Source of the DNA: UBA9926 sp038131595
GTDB taxonomy: Bacteria > Pseudomonadota > Gammaproteobacteria > Pseudomonadales > Azotimanducaceae
Direction of reading: 5' to 3'
NCBI GenBank assembly: GCA_038131595.1
Contig: JAYPPR010000007.1
Location: forward strand, 36,816 to 100,815
Length of the DNA: 64,000 bases
Below are positions 54,023-61,887 of the stretch, one piece after another. Numbering within the stretch: position 1 is the stretch's first letter; every line of letters begins with the position of its first letter. Made by a program: the position numbers and the translations under genes. Under the pieces are notes generated by a model that made no database searches, was not told the DNA's origin, and worked only from the letters and a program-made list of their open reading frames with translations.

Positions 54023-54844
54023 ATGCGAGGATCACTGTCTAAAATGCAAGCGCGAGCTGGCGAGCCGGTTGAGTACGGTTTAACGCTTGGCGACCACCAC
54101 CAGCCAATGAACGAACTGATCGGCAAATCCATTCAGCTCGAATTCATCGGCAAGATTCACTGTCAGGCCTGTGGCCGAGAAACAAAAAAGAGCTTCTCAC
54201 AAGGCTACTGCTACCCTTGCTTTCAATCCCTTGCTGAATGCGATCTCTGCGTAATGAGCCCAGACCGGTGCCATCATCATCTTGGCACCTGCCGGGACAA
54301 TGACTTCGCTGAGCGCTTTTGCATGCAGCAACACCACGTGTACCTCGCGAACACTACTGCGTTGAAGGTGGGCATTACCCGCCATGAGAACCTCCCCACT
54401 CGCTGGCTTGATCAAGGCGCTACCCAAGCGCTGGTCATTATGAATACGACGAGTCGCCGCGCTGCAGGGCTGGTTGAACACGCGCTGAAGGCTCACGTCA
54501 GCGATCGCACTTCCTGGCAACGCATGCTGAAAGGGCCGGGGGACAAGATTGACCTCGTAGAAGCTCGGGATCAGCTCTTTGGCGCAATCACTGAGGAACT
54601 GAACGCGCTGCAGCAGGAGCATGGTATTACGGCGATGCAGCCCGTATTTGACGGCAAGCCTTTCGAATTCAATTTCCCCGTTGAGGCCTACCCCGAGAAG
54701 GTCAAGTCTCACAATCTTGATAAAACGCCGCTGCTTGAGGGCACCTTAATGGGTATCAAGGCGCAATATCTCATTCTCGATACGGCTGTGATCAATCTGC
54801 GCAAGTACAGCGCCTACCAGGTATCACTGTCCTGGAGAGACTAA
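54023..54844 (+). CDS. DUF2797 family protein
   Basis: A 273-residue protein. An N-terminal cysteine-rich zinc-binding part (HCQACGRETKKSFSQGYCYP then CFQSLAECDLC) is followed by a GIY-YIG-like stretch (HVYLANTTALKVGITR, a pattern seen in this family) and a helical end. It lies beside pepN, as in Pseudomonas. It overlaps the convergent rhomboid gene by 21 bp. Function unknown; the GIY-YIG resemblance is only a pattern. Confidence 0.85.
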   Translation: MRGSLSKMQARAGEPVEYGLTLGDHHQPMNELIGKSIQLEFIGKIHCQACGRETKKSFSQGYCYPCFQSLAECDLCVMSPDRCHHHLGTCRDNDFAERFCMQQHHVYLANTTALKVGITRHENLPTRWLDQGATQALVIMNTTSRRAAGLVEHALKAHVSDRTSWQRMLKGPGDKIDLVEARDQLFGAITEELNALQQEHGITAMQPVFDGKPFEFNFPVEAYPEKVKSHNLDKTPLLEGTLMGIKAQYLILDTAVINLRKYSAYQVSLSWRD

Positions 54845-55711
54845 CTCTCGGTGGAGGAAGGCGCGGATGGATCCCAGCGCCATCCCCGCTAGTAAGCCGC
54901 CGAGGTGAGCCCCATTGGCGAGAGAACCAAGGCCAAGCAAATCAATGAATCCTGAGAACCCGAGGATCAAGTAAGCGAGCATCACTAAGTAAATCCCCTT
55001 GGCCAGCCCGATCCTGCTATTCGGGCGAAGCCAATCCCAAATCATGACGTATCCGAGATAGGCAAATACAACACCAGACATGCCGCCAAAGAGCTGCATC
55101 GGTGCAAAGATCGCCTGCAACGCGTTTGCGGCGACCGAGGCGGTCATCGTCACGACAGCCAACCAACGCCAGCCGTGGATATATTCGATCCGCCGACCCA
55201 CTTCCCACACCCACAACAGATTGAAGGTGATATGAAGCCAGCTGAAGTGGAGTAGCATCGGCGTCACGAGGCGCCACCAGCCGCCATCGGCCAATCCCTC
55301 TGCGAGCGGCTGAAGCAGATATCCCTGAGGCGAGAGGACAATCGCATAGGGCGAGAGTGCCCGTAGCAATTCAGTGACCTCCCCGCTGTCAGCGAGCGAG
55401 AGCCCAGCAGGGAGACACACCACGTTGATCACCATCAGTAAAACCGTTAGCGGAAAAAGACGCGTTGACCGCACCAACCAGGTTTTGATGGACTGAACGT
55501 CGACCATGCCCCGCGAAGAGGATTGCTCAAGCCGCCAATCATGAATCAACTCAGCGATGCGCTCGCTATTTGATTCGCTATCCACTAACAAAAGCTGCTC
55601 AGACGCGGCCTGCTGCCAGCGATAGATAATCCCCGCTTCATCAAGACGACGACTCAAACTATCGGTGTGCACACCGAGGGAGACGGTGAGAACGGGTTTC
55701 ATAGCATTCAT
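54824..55711 (-). CDS. Rhomboid family intramembrane serine protease
   Basis: A 295-residue protein. About 95 residues of cytosolic N-terminal domain precede six helices. The catalytic serine is in GGMSGVVFAYLGY and the histidine in NGAHLGGLLAGM; HITFNLLWVWEVG has the conserved His and Asn of the oxyanion region. This is the GlpG layout. It cleaves single-pass membrane substrates; none is obvious nearby. Confidence 0.92.
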   Translation of the reverse strand: MNAMKPVLTVSLGVHTDSLSRRLDEAGIIYRWQQAASEQLLLVDSESNSERIAELIHDWRLEQSSSRGMVDVQSIKTWLVRSTRLFPLTVLLMVINVVCLPAGLSLADSGEVTELLRALSPYAIVLSPQGYLLQPLAEGLADGGWWRLVTPMLLHFSWLHITFNLLWVWEVGRRIEYIHGWRWLAVVTMTASVAANALQAIFAPMQLFGGMSGVVFAYLGYVMIWDWLRPNSRIGLAKGIYLVMLAYLILGFSGFIDLLGLGSLANGAHLGGLLAGMALGSIRAFLHRELVSPGQ

Positions 55712-55763
55712 GCGATCGATCTAGCTCTCTCGTCCCCAATATGAGGACTCAAATCCTGACAGC

Positions 55764-55778
55764 GATGGGCAACCCATC
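55764..55778. promoter_or_regulatory. Perfect dyad between rhomboid and xdhC starts
   Basis: GATGGG-CAA-CCCATC, a 6-3-6 inverted repeat 49-63 bp upstream of xdhC and 53-67 bp upstream of the rhomboid start. A TACAAT -10-like element follows it on the plus strand (55789-55794) without a good -35. It is a candidate operator. Confidence 0.35.
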
Positions 55779-55826
55779 AAGAAAAGGGTGTACAATTTTC
55801 GACTCCACATTGTATCGAAATTCACT

Positions 55827-56846
55827 ATGTCGCTGGAAAACGCCGACCAACAGGTCCTCTCGCAACTGTCTGACTGGATTGCCAAAGGCATACCTAGCTG
55901 GCTCTGTACAGTGGTGGAGACCTGGGGATCATCCCCGAGACCCGTTGGTTCACTGCTGGCCTGCAATGCGGAGGGGCACCTCGTGGGTTCATTGTCAGGA
56001 GGATGCATCGAGGAGGATTTACTCGAGCAACTGCAGCGAGGCGAGCTCGCCTCCGAGCAACCTGTGCTGCACATCTATGGGGTGACTCAGGCAGAAACGG
56101 AGCGATTTGGATTACCTTGTGGCGGACAACTCCATGTCGTTATCGAACCGTTCAGGGATCAGCAACACCTCGCGGCTTTAAAAGAAATTGTTGACCATTT
56201 GACACGCAGGGAAAGCATTCAAAGAGACGTTGATTTGATGTCCGGCGACATGACGCTAGTGCCGGTAGACCGCTTTCAACATCTCACGCTCACCGGCGAT
56301 TTCAGCAAAGAAGCACCCACGGATCGCCGAAGCATGCGCCAAACATTTGGCCCACGGTACCAGCTATTTCTCATTGGCTGCGGCCAGGTCTCGCAATATC
56401 TCGCCGAGATGGCTAAGGCACTCGATTACCACGTTATCGTGTGCGACCCGCGGCCTCATCTGATGGAGCAATGGCCCGTCAAGGGGATACAACTCATCAC
56501 CGGATATCCGGATGACGCCATCAGAGACACGGCGAGCGACAACTACACGGCCATTGTCGCGCTCACCCACGACCCCCGAATTGACGACATGGGGCTGATG
56601 GAGGCCTTGCAAACCGACGCCTACTTCATCGGCGCCATGGGATCCAAAAAAACATCAGCCAATCGCCGTGAGCGATTAAAACAGCTCGATCTGTCTGATG
56701 CGGACATTGACCGGCTCCATGCTCCAGTGGGTCTGCCACTTGGCAGCAAAACACCTGCTGAAATTGCCGTCGCGATTTTGGCTCAGTTAGTTGCGCTGCG
56801 GGCAGACGCGGGGCGTATGCAAGCTGACTATCGAGCATCCGCTTGA
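55827..56846 (+). CDS. XdhC/CoxI family molybdenum enzyme maturation protein
   Basis: A 339-residue protein with both XdhC domains: an N-terminal part (SWLCTVVETWGSSPRPVGSL, FGLPCGGQLHVVIEPF) and a C-terminal Rossmann part (LFLIGCGQVSQYLAEMAK, TGYPDDAI, IDRLHAPVGLPLGSKTPAEIA). It is needed to sulfurate or insert the molybdenum cofactor into xanthine-dehydrogenase-type enzymes. The cytidylyltransferase gene follows, but no hydroxylase structural gene is in the window. The ATG at 55827 gives the family start; an upstream extension to 55788 is rejected. Confidence 0.93.
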   Translation: MSLENADQQVLSQLSDWIAKGIPSWLCTVVETWGSSPRPVGSLLACNAEGHLVGSLSGGCIEEDLLEQLQRGELASEQPVLHIYGVTQAETERFGLPCGGQLHVVIEPFRDQQHLAALKEIVDHLTRRESIQRDVDLMSGDMTLVPVDRFQHLTLTGDFSKEAPTDRRSMRQTFGPRYQLFLIGCGQVSQYLAEMAKALDYHVIVCDPRPHLMEQWPVKGIQLITGYPDDAIRDTASDNYTAIVALTHDPRIDDMGLMEALQTDAYFIGAMGSKKTSANRRERLKQLDLSDADIDRLHAPVGLPLGSKTPAEIAVAILAQLVALRADAGRMQADYRASA

Positions 56847-56886
56847 GTCCAAACCGCTTGGCTGAACTCACTGCCGAGGCAGGTCA

Positions 56887-57489
56887 ATGAGCACAACCGG
56901 CGCATTAGTCCTTGCCGCAGGCATGAGTCGTCGGTTTGGCGGGGATAAGCGAGCCGCCCCCTTACCGAACGGAACCACCGTCGCTGCCGAAACACTCCAT
57001 CAGCTGTCAGCCGCGTTCGACGCGATCCACGTGGTGCTGCGTGATAACGACTCGGACGCCTTGATTGAAAGCTTGACGATTGCAGCGCCAAACGCCCGAT
57101 TCTCGCGCTGCCAGGATGCTCACTTAGGGATGGGCCACTCACTCGCTCACGGTGTTGCCCAGGTTCCCGAGTGGGATGGTCTTGCGGTGTGTCTGGCAGA
57201 TATGCCCTTCATTCAAGCTCGCACCTACCGCCAGCTCATTGAAGCTTTCAAGGCGGAAGCGAAGAGTAGAGCGATTCTCGTTCCCACTTATCGATCAAAA
57301 CGAGGGCACCCAGTGTTATTCGGCTCGGAACACTTCCGAGCGATGCAACTGCTCCAAGGCGATGAGGGCGCCAAGACCGTGCTGAAAGCACAAGCCAGCA
57401 ATGTTCGCTTTGTTGAGATTGATGATGCGGCCATTCTGCGAGACATCGACCAGCCCGATGACCTTCTCTCGACGGCAGAGAGAGACTAA
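56887..57489 (+). CDS. Molybdenum cofactor cytidylyltransferase (MocA-like)
   Basis: A 200-residue nucleotidyltransferase. LVLAAGMSRRFGGDKRAAPL is the NTP-binding loop and CLADMPFIQARTYRQL the metal site. With XdhC just upstream, it most likely makes molybdopterin cytosine dinucleotide for a xanthine oxidase family enzyme. AGGCAGG precedes the ATG. It overlaps the convergent nadK by 4 bp. Confidence 0.88.
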   Translation: MSTTGALVLAAGMSRRFGGDKRAAPLPNGTTVAAETLHQLSAAFDAIHVVLRDNDSDALIESLTIAAPNARFSRCQDAHLGMGHSLAHGVAQVPEWDGLAVCLADMPFIQARTYRQLIEAFKAEAKSRAILVPTYRSKRGHPVLFGSEHFRAMQLLQGDEGAKTVLKAQASNVRFVEIDDAAILRDIDQPDDLLSTAERD

Positions 57490-58364
57490 CTCGTCTGACG
57501 GCTCGCCCAGCCAAGCTTTGAACGGCACACGCCGTAAAAACTCTGACCCGGTGGATGCAGCAGTTTGAGCCGATGCTCTGCTTTTTTCACAACCACGGAC
57601 TCTCCTGGCTGCACACTGAACTCAAGTTGTGAGTCGAAACTAACTTTGGCCTCGGTGCCCGCCTTTTCGCCGAGGGTAATGGTGAGCTCCGCATCGCCCG
57701 GCACGACCAAGGGCCGACTGCTGAGCGAATGAGGAAACATCGGGACTAGCGAAATCGCATCCAGATTGGGCGGCATGATTGGCCCACCAGCACTCAGCGC
57801 ATAAGCAGTGGATCCGGTTGGCGACGATACGATGAGCCCGTCGGATGCCTGATGGTAGACAAACCCCCCATCGATGTAGAGCTCAAACTCGATCATGCTG
57901 GGCATGGCTGCCGAGTGGACGGTAATCTCGTTCAGCGCCGTCGCAGGCTGCGCCTTGCCGCCACTGATAACGCCTTCCAGTAAAAAATGCTCTTCAATTT
58001 GCCCGTGCCCGTCGAGCACTTTGGATAGCTGCCCCTCGAGCTGCTCAGGCGAAATGTCCGCTAAAAACCCTAGCCTGCCCCGATTCACGCCTACGAGAGG
58101 CAACCCGTGGGGCGCAACATCCCGAGCGGCACCGAGCATACTGCCATCCCCGCCGATCGCGATGACGAGTTCTACGGCTGGCAAGATATTCGTTCGAGTG
58201 GCGGTCTCTGCCGCAAGCTTGAGCCCCTCGGCCGCAGTCTCCTCGACCATCACACGCACGCCGCGTGCATTCAGCAGGGCTACCACTCGCTGCAGCGACT
58301 CGTGGATCAAAGGGGTGGATTGATTAGCGAATACCCCCACGCTATTAAACGACGACGTGGTCAA
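57486..58364 (-). CDS. nadK: NAD kinase
   Basis: A 292-residue enzyme that phosphorylates NAD to NADP. IGGDGSMLGAAR is the diphosphate-binding loop, GVNRGRLGFLAD the NAD-binding block, and VSSPTGSTAYALSAGGPI the catalytic segment. It starts at a TTG (58364) with TAGGA 6-7 nt upstream; no earlier ATG exists in frame. Divergent from cysE with a 148-bp gap. Confidence 0.96.
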   Translation of the reverse strand: MTTSSFNSVGVFANQSTPLIHESLQRVVALLNARGVRVMVEETAAEGLKLAAETATRTNILPAVELVIAIGGDGSMLGAARDVAPHGLPLVGVNRGRLGFLADISPEQLEGQLSKVLDGHGQIEEHFLLEGVISGGKAQPATALNEITVHSAAMPSMIEFELYIDGGFVYHQASDGLIVSSPTGSTAYALSAGGPIMPPNLDAISLVPMFPHSLSSRPLVVPGDAELTITLGEKAGTEAKVSFDSQLEFSVQPGESVVVKKAEHRLKLLHPPGQSFYGVCRSKLGWASRQTS

Positions 58365-58470
58365 GGGATTTCCTAGTCTTTGGCGAATGGCAAATTAAAT
58401 TCGACAACCAAGGGAAATGCAACGATTCGGATTTTTTCGCGTATAAGCTAATAACCAAAGGTTGCATTCA

Positions 58471-58509
58471 GGGGCAAAAGCCCCAACACTTGGCTTTTAG
58501 GGGGCGCCC
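58471..58509 (+). promoter_or_regulatory. Mutually exclusive hairpins over the cysE ribosome binding site
   Basis: In the cysE leader, GGGGC-AAAA-GCCCC (58471-58484) is a strong stem. The same GCCCC (58480-58484) can instead pair with GGGGC (58501-58505), which is the cysE ribosome binding site AGGGGG (58499-58504). A third option pairs AAAAGCC (58476-58482) with GGCTTTT (58492-58498). GGGCGCCC (58502-58509) is itself palindromic. Only one of these can form at once, and they differ in whether the site is free. The switch is inferred. Confidence 0.5.
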
Positions 58510-58512
58510 AGT

Positions 58513-59307
58513 ATGCAAAACAGAATCTCTCTCAGGCACGCTGACGAGTTTTCGGCCAATCACAATATTCAAGAACTTCATGCGGCTGGCACGCTTTGGC
58601 AAGCCATTCGCCACGAAGTCAAACTCCGCGCCGATTTTGAGCCCATCATGTCGACCTTCTTTCATGGCTCAATTTTGAATCATGAAACCATCGAGGGAGC
58701 GCTGAGCTTCATTTTGGCGAGTAAGCTCGATAGCCCGGTCGTATCCAGCATGGCAATCAGGGAGATTATCGAGCAGGCCTATGCCTCAGACCCCTCAATC
58801 ATTCACGCCGCAGAAATCGATATTAAGGCGACCCGGGAGCGAGACCCGGCTTGTAATAGCTTCTCCACGCCGTTTCTCTTTTATAAGGGCTTCCATGCGC
58901 TTCAGGCACAACGCGTCGCCCACTGGCTTTGGCACAACGAGCGCCATTCTTTGGCTTTTTACTTCCAGAGCCAAATGAATATGCTCTTTGGTGTCGATAT
59001 CCACCCTGCGGCCACCTTAGGGTGCGGACTGATGTTCGACCACGCCACCGGCATCGTTATTGGCGAGACCGCCCAAGTGGAGGATGACGTCTCTTTCTTC
59101 CATGGCGTGACGTTAGGGGGCACCGGCGATGAACGAGGAGACCGGCATCCCAAAATTGGGCGCAATGTGCTCCTCGGCGCCAACGCGACGTTGCTGGGCA
59201 ACATTCATATCGGTGAAGGCTCAAAAATTGGCGCTGGCAGTGTGGTGCTTCAGGATATACCCGCGGGCGTTACTGTCGCCGGCGTGCCTGGAAAAGTAGT
59301 GGGCTAA
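58513..59307 (+). CDS. cysE: Serine O-acetyltransferase
   Basis: A 264-residue enzyme that makes O-acetylserine, the precursor of cysteine. The helical N-terminal SATase domain is followed by left-handed beta-helix hexapeptides: IHPAATLGCGLMFDHATG, VIGETAQVEDDVSFFHGVTL, GDRHPKIGRNVLLGANAT. His and Asp of the active site are in DHATG and HGVTLG. AGGGGG lies 8 nt before the ATG. Its leader contains alternative hairpins. A D-cysteine desulfhydrase-like gene follows on the other strand. Confidence 0.95.
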   Translation: MQNRISLRHADEFSANHNIQELHAAGTLWQAIRHEVKLRADFEPIMSTFFHGSILNHETIEGALSFILASKLDSPVVSSMAIREIIEQAYASDPSIIHAAEIDIKATRERDPACNSFSTPFLFYKGFHALQAQRVAHWLWHNERHSLAFYFQSQMNMLFGVDIHPAATLGCGLMFDHATGIVIGETAQVEDDVSFFHGVTLGGTGDERGDRHPKIGRNVLLGANATLLGNIHIGEGSKIGAGSVVLQDIPAGVTVAGVPGKVVG

Positions 59308-59416
59308 TCACCCTTCTGCTATTGGGTTGGTATCACACAGTGGCAGGATGTTCCCCTCAGCGACGCCAAGTTAAATCCATCACTTCTTGTTTTGAACCCA
59401 GCTTGTCATGCAGCGC

Positions 59417-59809
59417 CTAAGACCGCGCGAGCTGTTCGAAACCGCGACGCCCTTGCAACCCTCCTGTATGCACCACAACGGTTTGGCCTGCGATCTCCCC
59501 AGCCGCTTGGAGTGCTTTAGTTGCCCACAGCGCTTTTGCAACGTAGATCGGCTCGAGCAACAGCCCACACCGTGACTCTAAGTCCTGCATAAACGTGATC
59601 AGATCCTCGGGACATTTCGCGTAGCCGCCCCAATGGTAATCCTCATGGAGCCGCCAGGTATCGTGCCCTGTCCCCTCTTCGAGCCAATCCCGCACTCTGG
59701 CCTCGGTGCTATCGTCCTTAGTCACGCGAACTCCATGTGCCATCGCGCGACCGCGCAGCCCCCGAACTAGCCCTGCAAACGTGCCGCCGGTTCCTACTGC
59801 CAGCACCAC
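59417..59809 (-). pseudogene. C-terminal fragment of the D-cysteine desulfhydrase-like enzyme
   Basis: LAVGTGGTFAGLVRGLRGRA is the phosphate-binding loop of the PLP enzyme and LLLEPIYVAKALWATKAL the usual C-terminal part. The frame continues upstream as PQVQHV up to a stop at 59834-59836, so the junction with the upstream fragment lies between about 59800 and 59833. Confidence 0.75.
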
Positions 59810-60323
59810 ATGCTGAACCTGCGGATAGGCTGCTTAACACGTGATCAGCAATCAACGCTGCTCCCGCCACGCCAGCCTCGTTGCTGCCGCCCTCGGGAAT
59901 CCAGAGCGCCTTTGGATGGCCGGCCATCAGCGCTTCTATGAACGAGCTCTCTTCTTTCCTACGATATTCGCCTCGGGACAAGAATTTGATTTCAAAGCCG
60001 CAGTGCACAACATCGCTCAAAGTTGGCGTCAACCCATGGCCTGACTCACCTCGGACGTAGACCACCCCAGTCAACCCGACACTGCTGGCGAGATGCGCGG
60101 TGCTCCATAAGTGATTCGACCAAGCCCCGCCGATGGTCACGATTTCATTAAACCCCTGCTCCCGCGCAGCCCTTATATTTGGCGCAAGCTTGTAGGCTTT
60201 ATTGCCGTGGAGAGGGTATAGGCTGTCAAGCGAGAAGAGCGACGTTTCTTCCCAGAGTGGTGTTATCGCAGCGCCGAGCGCGCTGCTGTCTGGTTGCGGG
60301 GACAACGCGTTAGGCAGCGCCAA
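59718..60323 (-). CDS. PLP-dependent D-cysteine desulfhydrase / ACC deaminase-like, N-terminal part; frameshifted
   Basis: LYPLHGNKAYKLAPNIRAAR carries the PLP lysine in GNK, and IGGAWSNHLWSTAHLA the substrate serine loop. WIPEGGSNEAGVAGAALIAD matches the family. The true frame is lost after LIADHVLSSL near 59830; the remaining residues to 59718 are out of register. Joined with one base removed the enzyme has 301 residues, as expected. The start is a TTG (60323) overlapping the MAPEG gene by 14 bp. Confidence 0.82.
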   Translation of the reverse strand: MALPNALSPQPDSSALGAAITPLWEETSLFSLDSLYPLHGNKAYKLAPNIRAAREQGFNEIVTIGGAWSNHLWSTAHLASSVGLTGVVYVRGESGHGLTPTLSDVVHCGFEIKFLSRGEYRRKEESSFIEALMAGHPKALWIPEGGSNEAGVAGAALIADHVLSSLSAGSACGAGSRNRRHVCRASSGAARSRDGTWSSRD

Positions 60324-60684
60324 CCAACATCACCGCCATGCAGATGAGGCAACCGAGGGACACCATCCACACTACCGAGCGAATATGCGTCACGTTGAAG
60401 ACATAAAGCGGGACATACGCCGCTCTCAGCGCAAGCCAAATACTGGCCACCAGGACCATATCGACCTGATTGACATACCCGAGCACCGCGAGCGCCAGAA
60501 ATGCTGGCAGACTCTCCTGGAGGTTGGTTCCCGCCCGCTTTGCCCGCCCCAGCAAAACCGACTCATCAATTGGCTCATCTCGAGACGAGAGCAGATATGG
60601 CATGTTGCTGATATTCAGCATCATGGGCAGCAGCCAGAGCTGGATCAGCGCCAGAAGTAACGCCAGTAAAATCACATCGATCAT
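60310..60684 (-). CDS. MAPEG family membrane protein
   Basis: A 124-residue protein with four helices. LLGRAKRAGTNLQESLPAFLAL is the MAPEG signature region with the conserved ExxP-like ESLPAF, and ALRAAYVPLYVF is the second one. Bacterial MAPEG proteins resemble microsomal glutathione transferases; the substrate is unknown. Its stop overlaps the start of the D-cysteine desulfhydrase-like gene. Confidence 0.88.
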   Translation of the reverse strand: MIDVILLALLLALIQLWLLPMMLNISNMPYLLSSRDEPIDESVLLGRAKRAGTNLQESLPAFLALAVLGYVNQVDMVLVASIWLALRAAYVPLYVFNVTHIRSVVWMVSLGCLICMAVMLVGAA

Positions 60685-60760
60685 CGCATTCCCCTTTTGT
60701 ATTTCACTCGTTAGTTCCTATTTGATTGCCTTATCTGGATAGCTGAGCGTCACTGACTTC

Positions 60761-61345
60761 TCACCAGGGCCAAGTATCGTTCATCAACACAAGTGAGATG
60801 CCGGCAGCGGCACCCGACACGAACAAATTCCAGTCACGATGCTTCACCCCAATCACATTTACAATTAAAAACGCCACCAACATGATGGCCACCACGACCA
60901 TCAGCTGCCCAGCCTCAATCCCAAGATTAAATCCAAGCAGTGGCACCACAATGGATGAGCTGTCCATCATGAGCGCCCGAAAGTAGTTGGAAAACCCCAT
61001 GCCGTGGATGAAACCAAATCCTAACGCCATCAAATAGTGGCTCGTCATGTTCACAGATTGGCCTGGGCTCGAACTGCTCGTTACATTGCGTAGCGCAGTC
61101 AGAAAAATCGTAACGGGAATGAGGAATTCGACGATGTTCGAGGGAATGACCACGATTTCAAAGCTGGAGAGTGCCAGCGTAATGCTGTGGCCTATGGTGA
61201 AGGCCGTCACGAGAATAATGAGCCGCCGCCAATCCTCTACCCGGTAGACCGCGCACAGCGCGACCAGAAACAAAATATGATCGTAACCGGCCAAATCAGA
61301 GATGTGTTTGAGCCCCAGCTCCAGATACAGCGCAATCGAGTGCAT
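60761..61345 (-). CDS. HupE/UreJ family membrane protein
   Basis: A 194-residue protein with about six helices. GLKHISDLAGYDHILFLVAL and TAFTIGHSITLALS give the family's histidine/aspartate pattern, and GFGFIHGMGFSNYFRAL the second conserved block. Members transport nickel or cobalt or remain of unknown function. It follows the DUF6702 gene by 1 bp; the two were probably one long HupE precursor in relatives, since HupE-type proteins often carry a periplasmic N-terminal domain. Confidence 0.88.
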   Translation of the reverse strand: MHSIALYLELGLKHISDLAGYDHILFLVALCAVYRVEDWRRLIILVTAFTIGHSITLALSSFEIVVIPSNIVEFLIPVTIFLTALRNVTSSSSPGQSVNMTSHYLMALGFGFIHGMGFSNYFRALMMDSSSIVVPLLGFNLGIEAGQLMVVVAIMLVAFLIVNVIGVKHRDWNLFVSGAAAGISLVLMNDTWPW

Positions 61346-61346
61346 A

Positions 61347-61862
61347 TTAAAATTCCAGCGTGTGAGAGGGTGTCGACTTACTCAGCATCATGCTGTGTGA
61401 ATCGTCATCCACATGGACATAAACGATATTCGTCTGGTCAAAGAAGAGGTCGGTAAACACACCATTCTTTATCGTCATGGACCGAAGCGGCGCCGTAAGC
61501 GGATAGGAAAACCCGATGCTCAGGGTCGTATCCTCCCCTGCGCCACCGAGCACCTTGCTTTGAATGGATACCGGCACTGGCTCTCCATTGGCCTCCAACG
61601 AGAAGAACTCACCAAGATAAGCTAGCAGTAGCGGCTCGGCATTCTCCGATTCGTCAGCTTCAGCGAATCGCAATGCTCGGCTGTATGGGTCGAAGACAAG
61701 CGCTTCGTTCACGTCCGTTAAAAACAACCTCAAACTCACGGTCAACGTTGCCGCTTGGCTTGAATATTCGATCTGACAGAGCGAAAGCCGCAGCGGATGC
61801 GCTGAACCAAGCACTGGCACGAGCAGCAAAGCCGCCACCCATGCCAAGCGCAGCGTTCTCAT
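61347..61862 (-). CDS. DUF6702-like exported protein
   Basis: A 171-residue protein with a signal peptide (LAWVAALLLVPVLGSAH). The mature part starts HPLRLSLCQIEYSSQAATL and has VSLRLFLTDVNEALVFD and FTDLFFDQTNIVYVHVDD, the DUF6702 pattern. The ATG at 61862 has GAGA about 7 nt upstream; an ATG at 61877 would add five residues. Placed before HupE, it may supply the periplasmic part of a metal uptake system; that is inference. Confidence 0.75.
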   Translation of the reverse strand: MRTLRLAWVAALLLVPVLGSAHPLRLSLCQIEYSSQAATLTVSLRLFLTDVNEALVFDPYSRALRFAEADESENAEPLLLAYLGEFFSLEANGEPVPVSIQSKVLGGAGEDTTLSIGFSYPLTAPLRSMTIKNGVFTDLFFDQTNIVYVHVDDDSHSMMLSKSTPSHTLEF

Positions 61863-61887
61863 CAGCGATCTCGGCATTGACGCAGGC

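Noticed and set aside
55788..55826. Upstream start for XdhC
   Set aside because: It overlaps a -10-like TACAAT and adds non-family residues; the ATG at 55827 begins at the conserved domain.
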